Below, in pieces: positions 1 to 5,672 of a DNA stretch of 5,800 nucleotides. Source of the DNA: JBDRGD01 sp043818095 (GTDB lineage: Bacteria > Chloroflexota > Dehalococcoidia > Dehalococcoidales > RBG-16-60-22); the NCBI GenBank assembly GCA_043818095.1, contig JBDRGD010000105.1, positions 1-5,800 on the forward strand. Direction: 5' to 3'. The translations under genes were made by a program, and so were the position numbers. The notes under the pieces were generated by a model. The model ran no database searches and was not told where the DNA came from. It worked only from the letters and a program-made list of their open reading frames with translations. Numbering within the stretch: the first letter of the stretch is position 1; every line of letters begins with the position of its first letter.

Positions 1-517
1 CGACACTGGCGGTCGGCTCATCCAGGAGCAGCAGACGCGGCTCGGTAACCAGGGCCCGGGCGATGAAGACCCGCTGCTTTTCCCCCCCGGACAGCTTGCC
101 CACCTGACGTTCCCGGGCCGCCAGCATGCCTACCGTTTCCAGGGCTTTCGCCACGGCCTGTCTATCCTCCGGGCGGTAGCGCCGGCCCAGACCGACCCTC
201 CCGTAACGCCCCAGCAATACCGTGTCCCAGACACTAATCGGGAAATCGGAGTCGAACAGGTTGTGTTGCGGCACATAACCAATGTAGCGGCGGCTGCGCG
301 CAGGCGGTCTTCCCAACACGGAGACGCGTCCCCGCTCCGGCTTCACCAGCCCCAGGATAACCTTGAGCAGCGTTGTCTTGCCGCCGCCGTTGGGGCCGAT
401 AACCGCGATGAAATCGCCCGGTACTACCTTCAAATTCACGCCCTCCAGCACGAGAGCCCCGTCATAATACACCCAGACGTCTTCCAGTCGGACCAGTTCT
501 TTTACCCTGTCTGCCAT
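1..517 (-). CDS. Metal ABC transporter ATP-binding protein (ZnuC/TroB-like), C-terminus cut by window edge
   Basis: This is the cytoplasmic ATPase of a zinc/manganese-type metal uptake ABC transporter, which powers import of metal delivered by the binding protein encoded just upstream. 172 residues are visible, about two thirds of a usual ~250-residue subunit. Seen in order: Walker A GPNGGGKT (41-48), Q-loop glutamine in YVPQHN (Q84), ABC signature LSGGEKQR (142-149), and Walker B LLLLDEP (162-168) with its catalytic Glu. The H-loop and the C-terminal end lie beyond the left edge. The ATG at 517-515 is two bases past the stop of the binding-protein gene, with a GGAG ribosome site (523-526) lying inside that gene's end, so translation is probably coupled. 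The VPQ-(5)-FPISVWDTVLLGR segment is typical of the Znu/Mnt/Tro ATPase branch. Zinc versus manganese cannot be decided from the ATPase. The permease is expected downstream, outside the window. Confidence 0.93.
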   Translation of the reverse strand, partial: MADRVKELVRLEDVWVYYDGALVLEGVNLKVVPGDFIAVIGPNGGGKTTLLKVILGLVKPERGRVSVLGRPPARSRRYIGYVPQHNLFDSDFPISVWDTVLLGRYGRVGLGRRYRPEDRQAVAKALETVGMLAARERQVGKLSGGEKQRVFIARALVTEPRLLLLDEPTASV

Positions 518-519
518 CA

Positions 520-1434
520 CTACTCCAGTACCATCACCAGCTCCGCCAGGAGCCGGCGCAGGTTGCCAATGTAGTCCCGCGCCAAGTCATCGACCATGAC
601 CACCCGCCCCCCGATTTCTCCGGCAATCACCTCCGCGCTCCGCGTACTGAATTGCGGGGACGCGAAGACAACCTTTATTTTATGCTCCCGGGCATATTGT
701 ATCAAATAAGCAATGTCTGCCGCTGAAGGCTCTTTGCCTTCTTCCTCAACGGGCAGCATCGTCAGGTTATACTCCCGGGCAAAATAGCCAAGCACCGGGT
801 GATAAACGATGATACTGCGGTCCTTCTGCCCGGACAGGGCCTGCCGGATATCCCGGTCCAGTGCCGTCAGCCGGTCCAGGTAAATGTCCCGGTTCTGCGC
901 ATAATAGTCGCGGCCTTCCGGGTCAAGCTGTACCAGACCGGCGTAGATATTCTGCACCATTATTCCGGCATTCCGCGGGGACATCCAGATGTGGGGGTCC
1001 GGGGCGCCCTGGGAAGACTTCCCGTCATCTGCTTTGTGTACTTTCGTCTCCGGAATAAGGGTAACCCCCGCCGAGCAATCGACCATCAGCATCTCTCGGT
1101 TTACCGCCCTTAGTTTGTCCAGCCAAGTCAACTCGAACTCAATGCCGGAGCCTATGCTGGCATAAATCCGGGCGCGGGAGAGACCGGTTAGCTGCGAAGG
1201 GGCAGGCTCGTAAACGTGTGGGTTGGCCCCGGGAGGCACCATCACGCTGACCTGCACCCTATCCCCGCCGACACTCTCGACGAACTCCACCTGAGGCAGA
1301 ATGGTGACCACCGCGCCAAGTTGACCGTCAGACACATTCTGCGGTCGGCACGACAGCAGAGCAATACCCGGCAGGAGCAAGGCGGACAGTAACCCGACAA
1401 AGAGCACAAACTTGATCAGGCTATTTTTAACCAT
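520..1434 (-). CDS. Metal ABC transporter substrate-binding lipoprotein (ZnuA/TroA family)
   Basis: This is the extracytoplasmic cluster A-I receptor that captures Zn2+ or Mn2+ and passes it to the membrane permease; 304 residues, normal for the family. The N-terminus has a Lys/hydrophobic signal segment (residues 1-26) ending in a lipobox-like LLSC with Cys29 as the likely lipidated residue. The four expected metal ligands are visible: His73 (GANPHVYEP), His148 (PDPHIWMSP), His212 (VYHPVLGYF) and Asp282 (MVDDL). The loop before His148 (about 131-147) is short and holds a single His, unlike the long His-rich loop of many ZnuA proteins, so zinc is not certain. The ATG at 1434 overlaps the end of the regulator gene by 8 nt (ATGGTTAA), with a weak GAAGGG eight bases upstream; expression is probably coupled to the regulator. 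The family call is firm; metal specificity is inferred only from the Fur-type neighbour. Confidence 0.93.
   Translation of the reverse strand: MVKNSLIKFVLFVGLLSALLLPGIALLSCRPQNVSDGQLGAVVTILPQVEFVESVGGDRVQVSVMVPPGANPHVYEPAPSQLTGLSRARIYASIGSGIEFELTWLDKLRAVNREMLMVDCSAGVTLIPETKVHKADDGKSSQGAPDPHIWMSPRNAGIMVQNIYAGLVQLDPEGRDYYAQNRDIYLDRLTALDRDIRQALSGQKDRSIIVYHPVLGYFAREYNLTMLPVEEEGKEPSAADIAYLIQYAREHKIKVVFASPQFSTRSAEVIAGEIGGRVVMVDDLARDYIGNLRRLLAELVMVLE
523..526 (-). promoter_or_regulatory. Ribosome binding site of the ABC ATPase gene
   Basis: GGAG on the minus strand lies five bases upstream of the ATG at 517 and inside the last codons of the binding-protein gene. It supports the chosen ATPase start and tight translational linkage. 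Confidence 0.55.
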
Positions 1435-1885
1435 CGGTATCGCCCTTCGTCACCAGTTTTTGCTGACATTCCGCACACCGACCCTGGAACTCAAGGAGAT
1501 GGCGGCTAATCTGGAAACCGGTCTGCCGCGACAGCCTGGTTTCCAGTTCCCTCAGGTCACAATTGTTAAAATCAGTGACGGTGCCACATGCCATACAGAC
1601 CATATGGTGGTGATGGCCCGCCGGCCGCCGCATGAGATAGCCCCGCACTTTACCGTCCCCGCGCACCTCACAGACCAGGCCCAGAGTCAGGAGAATCTCC
1701 AGCGTACGGTACACGGAAACCAGCCCGATGCCCGGGTGCTTCCGGCACACCCGCGTATACAGCTCCGCAGGCGTCAGGGGCGCATTACTCAGCGCCATGA
1801 CACGGATGACCGCCTGCCGCTGCGTGGTCAGCTTATAACCACGCCGCCTCAACATCCGGGTTATCTTCTGTTCCGTAATATCCAT
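1427..1885 (-). CDS. Fur-family metal-responsive transcriptional regulator (Zur/Fur-like)
   Basis: This is a DNA-binding repressor of the Fur superfamily, 152 residues (typical size), first gene of the metal-uptake operon. The N-terminal winged-helix domain (about 1-80) includes the recognition-helix signature GLVSVYRTLEILLTLGLV (53-70). The C-terminal dimerisation/metal domain has HHHHMVCMACG (91-101) and two structural-zinc CxxC pairs, C97/C100 and C137/C140. Asp105 matches the conserved acidic residue after the first pair. The N-terminal histidine(s) seen in the E. coli Fur and B. subtilis PerR region (HHVSAED / HPTADDI) are replaced by APLTPAEL (35-42), so it does not look like a classical iron Fur or PerR. 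By linkage to a Znu-type transporter, Zur is the favoured subtype, but this is inference. No clear Shine-Dalgarno precedes the ATG; a near-consensus promoter and operator lie directly upstream, implying autoregulation. Confidence 0.92.
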   Translation of the reverse strand: MDITEQKITRMLRRRGYKLTTQRQAVIRVMALSNAPLTPAELYTRVCRKHPGIGLVSVYRTLEILLTLGLVCEVRGDGKVRGYLMRRPAGHHHHMVCMACGTVTDFNNCDLRELETRLSRQTGFQISRHLLEFQGRCAECQQKLVTKGDTDG

Positions 1886-1894
1886 CGTGATAAA

Positions 1895-1909
1895 TGAAAA
1901 TTATTTTCA
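1895..1909. promoter_or_regulatory. Fur/Zur-type operator, perfect 7-1-7 inverted repeat
   Basis: TGAAAAT-T-ATTTTCA is an exact inverted repeat of two 7-base arms around one central base. This is the architecture of Fur, Zur and PerR boxes, and each arm differs at one base from the Bacillus Fur half-site TGATAAT. It starts 10 bases upstream of the regulator ATG and covers about +1 to +15 of the predicted transcript, where a bound repressor would block the promoter. Metal specificity cannot be read from the site alone. Confidence 0.8.
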
Positions 1910-1915
1910 ATTACC

Positions 1916-1944
1916 ATTGTAAAGGTCAACCCCGATACTGTCAA
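1916..1944 (-). promoter_or_regulatory. Sigma70-type promoter of the metal-uptake operon
   Basis: On the minus strand, -35 TTGACA (1944-1939) and -10 TACAAT (1921-1916) are separated by exactly 17 bases, a near-perfect housekeeping promoter. Transcription would begin near 1909, at the edge of the inverted-repeat operator, giving a leader of only about 24 nt before the regulator ATG. Confidence 0.8.
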
Positions 1945-1970
1945 TATCCTCCGGGCAGAGGAGCCCCGAT

Positions 1971-2000
1971 TTGACAGGTCGGCAAGCCAAGCGCTAAACT
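1971..2000 (+). promoter_or_regulatory. Predicted promoter of the tkt-rpiB operon
   Basis: -35 TTGACA (1971-1976) and -10 TAAACT (1995-2000) with an 18-base spacer face the transketolase gene. Transcription would start near 2007, about 40 bases before the ATG. It is divergent from the metal operon promoter; the two -35 boxes are 26 bases apart. The Fur-type operator is more than 60 bases away, so metal control of this promoter is not suggested. Confidence 0.6.
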
Positions 2001-2047
2001 AAAGTCGCTCCCGGCGATCACGGACGCGGTTTTCATCTTAGGTTTAC

Positions 2048-4066
2048 ATGAACAACGCCAACATCGAGGAATTATGCATTAATACCATCCGCTTCCTGGC
2101 GGTGGATGCCGTGGAGCAAGCCCGCTCCGGTCACCCCGGAGCCCCGATGGGTGCGGCGCCTTTAGCTTATGTTCTCTGGGACCGCTTTCTGAAACACAAC
2201 CCTCTTGACCCCCGCTGGCCGGACCGCGACCGCTTTATTCTCTCCGCCGGACATGCCTCGGCGATGCTCTATGCCCTGCTCTATCTCACCGGTTATGACC
2301 TGACCCTGGAGGATATCAAGCAGTTCCGGCAATGGGGCAGCAAGACCCCCGGCCACCCGGAGCACCGGCACGTCCCCGGCGTGGAAAGCACCACCGGGCC
2401 GCTGGGGCAGGGTTTCGCCAACGGCGTGGGCATAGCCATGGCGGAGCGCTGGCTGGCACAGCACTACAACCGGCCCGGACACGAGATTATCGACCACTAT
2501 ACCTACGCCATCGTCTCGGACGGCGACCTTCAGGAAGGCGTCGCGTCTGAGGCTGCCTCGCTGGCGGGCACCCTGCGCCTGGGCAAGCTGATTTACCTCT
2601 ACGACGATAACGATATTTCCATCGAGGGCAGCACCGAGATTACCTTTACCGAGGATGTCGGCAAACGGTTCGAGGCCTACGGCTGGCAGGTACTCGGCCC
2701 TATCGACGGCATGTCCCCGTCGGCCGTGGACACCGCCCTGCGCGCCGCCCGGAAAGAGACCACCCGCCCCAGCCTGATTATCTGCCGCACTATCATCGGC
2801 TACGGGAGTCCGAACAAGGCAGGCACCGCCGCCGTTCACGGTGAACCCCTCGGCACAGAAGAGATAGCCCTCGCCCGGAAAGACCTCGGGTGGCATCATG
2901 AACCATTCGAAATTCCTCCGGAGGCGCTGGCCCACTTCCGCCAGGCGGTAGACCGGGGCCGCCAGCAGCAGGCCGAATGGGAAGTCAGACTCCAGGCCTA
3001 CCGGCAGGCTTTCCCCGCCGAAGCCCGCCAGCTGGAGGAGAGCCTCCGGGGCGACCTGCCCCCGGGCTGGGCAGATGACCTGGACAACCTCTTCCCGACC
3101 GGCGATAAACCCGTCGCCACCCGCGAGGCTTCCAGCCGGGTGATGAACGCCATCTCGCCCCAAATTCCCTACCTCATCGGCGGGTCGGCCGACCTGGCCC
3201 CCTCCACGAAGACCATCCTCAAGGAACGGGGCCATTTCAGCGCCCACGACTACGGCGGTCACAACCTGCATTTCGGCGTCCGGGAGCACGCCATGGGCAG
3301 CGTGGCTAGCGGCCTGGCCCTGCACGGCGGCATTATCCCCTACACGGCCACCTTCCTTATTTTCTCCGACTACATGCGGCCGCCCATGCGCCTGGCCGCG
3401 ATGATGCGAATCCGCGTCATCTACATCTTTTCTCACGACTCCATCGGGCTGGGGGAGGACGGGCCCACCCACCAGCCCATCGAGCAGCTGGCCAGCCTGC
3501 GCGCGGTGCCCAACCTGGTGACCATCCGCCCCGCCGACGCCACGGAGACCGTGGAGGCATGGAAAGTATCTCTGGCGAGACATGACGGGCCCACGGCGCT
3601 GCTGCTCACCCGCCAGAACCTGCCGGTGCTCGACCGCCAGAGGCTGGCGCCGGCGGCCGGATTGCAGCGCGGCGGGTATATCCTCCAAGACAATCCCAAT
3701 CCCAATCCCGATGTCATCCTCATCGGCACCGGCTCGGAGGTCCACATCGCCCTGGAGGCCGGTCAACGGCTGCAGCAAAAAGGTATTGCCGCACGGGTCG
3801 TTTCCCTGCCCTCCTGGGAGCTGTTCGAGGCACAGCCTATCGCGTACCGCAACGAGGTGCTGCCGCCGGAGATAAAGGCGCGCGTCGCCATCGAAGCCGC
3901 CACGCCTTTCGGATGGGAGCGGTACGTCGGCACGGAGGGCATTGCCATCGGGCTGCGCCATTTCGGGGCCTCCGCACCGGGACCGGTACTTTATGAAAAG
4001 TTCGGCCTGACCCCCGACCGCATGGTCGAAGAGGCACTCAAACTGCTCGGGGGAAAGAAGCGATGA
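2048..4066 (+). CDS. tkt: Transketolase
   Basis: Thiamine-diphosphate enzyme of the non-oxidative pentose phosphate pathway that moves two-carbon ketol units between ketose and aldose phosphates in the cytoplasm. At 672 residues it is full length. Seen in order: SGHPGAPMG with substrate His29, SAGHASAM with His69, PGHPEH with His103, GPLGQG (117-122), the ThDP/Mg motif SDGDLQEG (157-164) closed by YDDN (185-188), His264 (AVHGEPLG), catalytic Glu413 in FGVREHAMG, cofactor-ring stacking FLIFSDY (436-442), HDSIGLGEDGPTHQP (463-477), and LTRQNLP with Arg522. The pyrimidine domain spans about 355-525 and the C-terminal domain about 540-672. The motif usually written GDG begins with Ser, as in some other bacterial transketolases. 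The Shine-Dalgarno is weak (TTAGG, ending six bases before the ATG), but the N-terminus aligns with the family. The stop overlaps the rpiB start (ATGA), indicating one operon. Confidence 0.98.
   Translation: MNNANIEELCINTIRFLAVDAVEQARSGHPGAPMGAAPLAYVLWDRFLKHNPLDPRWPDRDRFILSAGHASAMLYALLYLTGYDLTLEDIKQFRQWGSKTPGHPEHRHVPGVESTTGPLGQGFANGVGIAMAERWLAQHYNRPGHEIIDHYTYAIVSDGDLQEGVASEAASLAGTLRLGKLIYLYDDNDISIEGSTEITFTEDVGKRFEAYGWQVLGPIDGMSPSAVDTALRAARKETTRPSLIICRTIIGYGSPNKAGTAAVHGEPLGTEEIALARKDLGWHHEPFEIPPEALAHFRQAVDRGRQQQAEWEVRLQAYRQAFPAEARQLEESLRGDLPPGWADDLDNLFPTGDKPVATREASSRVMNAISPQIPYLIGGSADLAPSTKTILKERGHFSAHDYGGHNLHFGVREHAMGSVASGLALHGGIIPYTATFLIFSDYMRPPMRLAAMMRIRVIYIFSHDSIGLGEDGPTHQPIEQLASLRAVPNLVTIRPADATETVEAWKVSLARHDGPTALLLTRQNLPVLDRQRLAPAAGLQRGGYILQDNPNPNPDVILIGTGSEVHIALEAGQRLQQKGIAARVVSLPSWELFEAQPIAYRNEVLPPEIKARVAIEAATPFGWERYVGTEGIAIGLRHFGASAPGPVLYEKFGLTPDRMVEEALKLLGGKKR
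3691..3708 (+). repeat. Three tandem CAATCC hexamers inside tkt
   Basis: Three exact copies of CAATCC encode an Asn-Pro run (residues 549-554, NPNPNP) in the linker entering the C-terminal domain of transketolase. The repeat is in frame and sits in a probable surface loop, so copy-number change would add or remove Asn-Pro pairs without a frameshift. Confidence 0.75.
4049..4057 (+). promoter_or_regulatory. Ribosome binding site of rpiB
   Basis: A purine-rich GGGGGAAAG run ends five bases before the rpiB ATG, inside the last codons of tkt. It supports the chosen start, which overlaps the tkt stop. Confidence 0.5.
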
Positions 4067-4542
4067 AACCGCCTATCGCGCTGGGCGCCGACCACGGTGG
4101 CTTTTTCCTGAAAAACGAGCTTGCCCTGCGCCTGAAGCCGCAGTATGAGATTGTCGACCTGGGGGCGCACCGGTGCGACCTGGATGATGACTATCCTGAC
4201 TTTGCCGCCGCCGTGGCGCGGACGGTAGCCTCCAGACAGGCCGGGCGCGGTATCCTGGTCTGCGGCAGCGGCGTGGGTGCCTGCGTAGCCGCCAACAAGG
4301 TGCCGGGCATCCGGGCGGGCCTCTGCCATGACACGTACTCCGCCCACCAGGGCGTGGAAGACGATGATATGAATGTCCTCTGCCTGGGGGCGCGGGTTAT
4401 CGGTCTGGAACTGGCCGCCGAGATAGCCAGCACCTTCCTAAAAGCAAAGTTCAGCGGCAAAGCCGCCTACCGCCGCCGGTACGACAAGATAACCGCCCTG
4501 GAACAGGAAGCCTGCCAGAATCAGCGGCAACAGGCCCAGTAG
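4063..4542 (+). CDS. rpiB: Ribose-5-phosphate isomerase B (RpiB/LacAB family sugar-phosphate isomerase)
   Basis: It interconverts ribulose-5-phosphate and ribose-5-phosphate, feeding the transketolase encoded directly upstream; 159 residues, slightly longer than E. coli RpiB. Seen motifs: GADHGGF (8-14) with Asp10/His11, the active-site loop GILVCGSGVGACVAANK (63-79) with catalytic Cys67, the GIRAGLCHD segment (82-90), and NVLCLGARVIGLELA (104-118). The C-terminal RRRYDKITALE keeps one phosphate-binding Arg equivalent (about R139). Oddity: E. coli RpiB has His99 in QHNDTNVL, whereas here the aligned stretch reads EDDDMNVL with Asp100 at the histidine position, a one-base difference (GAC versus CAC). 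The Thr of the CGTG loop is Ser here. The start overlaps the tkt stop by four bases. The 3' end overlaps the convergent deacetylase gene by 22 nt. The family call is firm; full activity or exact sugar specificity is less so. Confidence 0.94.
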   Translation: MKPPIALGADHGGFFLKNELALRLKPQYEIVDLGAHRCDLDDDYPDFAAAVARTVASRQAGRGILVCGSGVGACVAANKVPGIRAGLCHDTYSAHQGVEDDDMNVLCLGARVIGLELAAEIASTFLKAKFSGKAAYRRRYDKITALEQEACQNQRQQAQ

Positions 4543-5627
4543 TCCTTGAGGTGCTTATTAACCTCGCCGATGACCGCCTCAGTCCGCGCCAGCGCGCTCT
4601 CCGCCCCATAGCGGCGGGTCTCCGCCACCGGCTCCTTGACCTCCAGCCCGAAGCCCGCCAGCCCGGAAATCAGGGCCAGCCAGGCATAGGGCAACACTTC
4701 CCGATTGTAGCCCGAGGCAATCAGGTCAATGACCCGGCCTTCGCAGACCTCGGACATCTCCCGAACCTGCTCGCCAATCATGCGGAAACCCCTTACCGGC
4801 AACCCCAGCATCGTCAGTCCGTCGGCAAAATGGGGGTCGGATCCCCCGTTGCGAACGATGAGCTGCGGTTGGAACTCCCGGCACAGCGGCTGCACCAGGG
4901 ACTGAAAAACGAGCTGGTAGCAGTCGTAGTCCGCGCCCACCGGCAGCGGTACGTTGACGGTAAAGCCGCGGCCCTTCCCTGCCCCAATCTCGCGGGAGAA
5001 ACCGACCCCCGGGTAAAGGGTGCGCGGGTCCTGGTGCAGGTCAATAAAAAGGACCCGCGGCTCCTCGTAAAAGTACTCCGCGGTGCCGTTGCCGGCATGG
5101 GCATCCGTATCCAGAATCAGCACCCTCTCCATCTGGTATTCCTCGAGCAAACACCGCCCGCAGAAGGCAACGTCGTTATACAGGCAAAAACCCTCGCCGT
5201 AAGACGGCTTGGCATGGTGCAGCCCGCCGCCCAGCGAGACTACCTTCTGGAATTCACCGCCCTGGACCAGCTGGCAGGCGCGCCGGGCCTGTCCCACCAC
5301 CAGGCGGGCGGCTTCTTCCAGCTTCCCCGGCTGACCCACGGGCATATTGTCCCCACTGTGGAAGCGGAAGAACTGCCCGTCATGGCTTAACCCCAGATTC
5401 GCGGCGCGGTAGTAGTCCTTCGTAAATTCAATGTAGTCCGGTCCGCAGATTAGCTCCAGGTCCGCGTCCGTCGCCGCCTCTGCCGCCATTATCCGGTAGT
5501 TACCGTCCTCGGCCAGGTTCGCTTTCAGGAACGGGGGGAATACCTGATAGCGGTCGCCGCGGAACGGGTGTCCCGGCCCGAAATCGTATTCCTTGAGTTC
5601 TTCCCGGTAGAGAATCCCGATGGTCAT
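4521..5627 (-). CDS. Histone deacetylase/AcuC-superfamily protein deacetylase
   Basis: Zinc-dependent amidohydrolase of the arginase/deacetylase fold. Bacterial members deacetylate lysines on proteins (AcuC acts on acetyl-CoA synthetase) or acetylated small amines; the substrate here is unknown. With the ATG at 5627 it has 368 residues, normal for the family. Seen: N-terminal GPGHPFRGDR (17-26), catalytic His pair GGGLHHAKP (His137/138), GFCLYND (147-152), zinc ligands Asp175 and His177 in LDTDAHAGNGT, third ligand Asp264 in NGGSDPHFAD, and the transition-state Tyr307 in ASGYN. The residue after His177 is Ala rather than the usual His; class IV enzymes carry Gln there (DAHQGNG), so the site tolerates change. 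An upstream in-frame ATG at 5663 would add 12 residues, but a strong GGGAGGTG site stands just before 5627 and the family N-terminus begins there. It follows a DnaJ-type gene after 45 nt and converges on rpiB. Confidence 0.93.
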   Translation of the reverse strand: MTIGILYREELKEYDFGPGHPFRGDRYQVFPPFLKANLAEDGNYRIMAAEAATDADLELICGPDYIEFTKDYYRAANLGLSHDGQFFRFHSGDNMPVGQPGKLEEAARLVVGQARRACQLVQGGEFQKVVSLGGGLHHAKPSYGEGFCLYNDVAFCGRCLLEEYQMERVLILDTDAHAGNGTAEYFYEEPRVLFIDLHQDPRTLYPGVGFSREIGAGKGRGFTVNVPLPVGADYDCYQLVFQSLVQPLCREFQPQLIVRNGGSDPHFADGLTMLGLPVRGFRMIGEQVREMSEVCEGRVIDLIASGYNREVLPYAWLALISGLAGFGLEVKEPVAETRRYGAESALARTEAVIGEVNKHLKDYWACCR

Positions 5628-5630
5628 GAC

Positions 5631-5638
5631 CACCTCCC
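5631..5638 (-). promoter_or_regulatory. Strong Shine-Dalgarno fixing the deacetylase start at 5627
   Basis: GGGAGGTG on the minus strand lies three bases from the ATG at 5627 (about 4-7 bases counted from the GGAGG core). No comparable site precedes the alternative ATG at 5663, so the shorter protein is preferred. Confidence 0.75.
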
Positions 5639-5640
5639 TG

Positions 5641-5655
5641 GCCCGCGTCGCGGGC
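5641..5655. other. Short GC inverted repeat between the DnaJ-type and deacetylase genes
   Basis: GCCCGC-GTC-GCGGGC is a perfect 6-bp stem with a 3-base loop, two bases upstream of the deacetylase Shine-Dalgarno. It lacks a T-run, so it is not a convincing intrinsic terminator. It could be an mRNA processing or stability hairpin, or chance in GC-rich DNA. Confidence 0.4.
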
Positions 5656-5672
5656 TGTGGCAAGTCTCCGGA

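Noticed and set aside
263..574. 103-residue plus-strand frame over the ATPase/binding-protein junction
   Set aside because: The minus strand encodes intact Walker A and other ABC motifs there; the plus-strand translation is low-complexity and unsupported.
1412..1897. 161-residue plus-strand open frame opposite the Fur-type regulator
   Set aside because: It is the shadow of a clear Fur-family gene and also runs across the operator; there is no domain evidence.
1886..2047. Riboswitch or small RNA in the divergent intergenic region
   Set aside because: The 162 bp are accounted for by two promoters, the operator and short leaders, and I see no extended conserved RNA structure.
2162..3961. 599-residue open frame antisense to transketolase
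   Set aside because: It lies wholly opposite a strongly conserved gene. Its translation is Gly/Val/Arg/Gln-rich with no recognisable domain, and long antisense frames are expected from GC-biased codon use.
4551..5390. 279-residue open frame antisense to the deacetylase gene
   Set aside because: It mirrors the deacetylase codons, has no recognisable domain, and the minus-strand protein has all its catalytic motifs.
5641..5655. Intrinsic terminator between the DnaJ-type and deacetylase genes
   Set aside because: The stem is only 6 bp and no T-run follows on the minus strand; the sequence after it is the deacetylase ribosome site.
5628..5663. Upstream ATG (5663) giving a 12-residue longer deacetylase
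   Set aside because: It has no good Shine-Dalgarno, while a strong one stands immediately before 5627. The extra residues include the translation of the hairpin and the SD itself.
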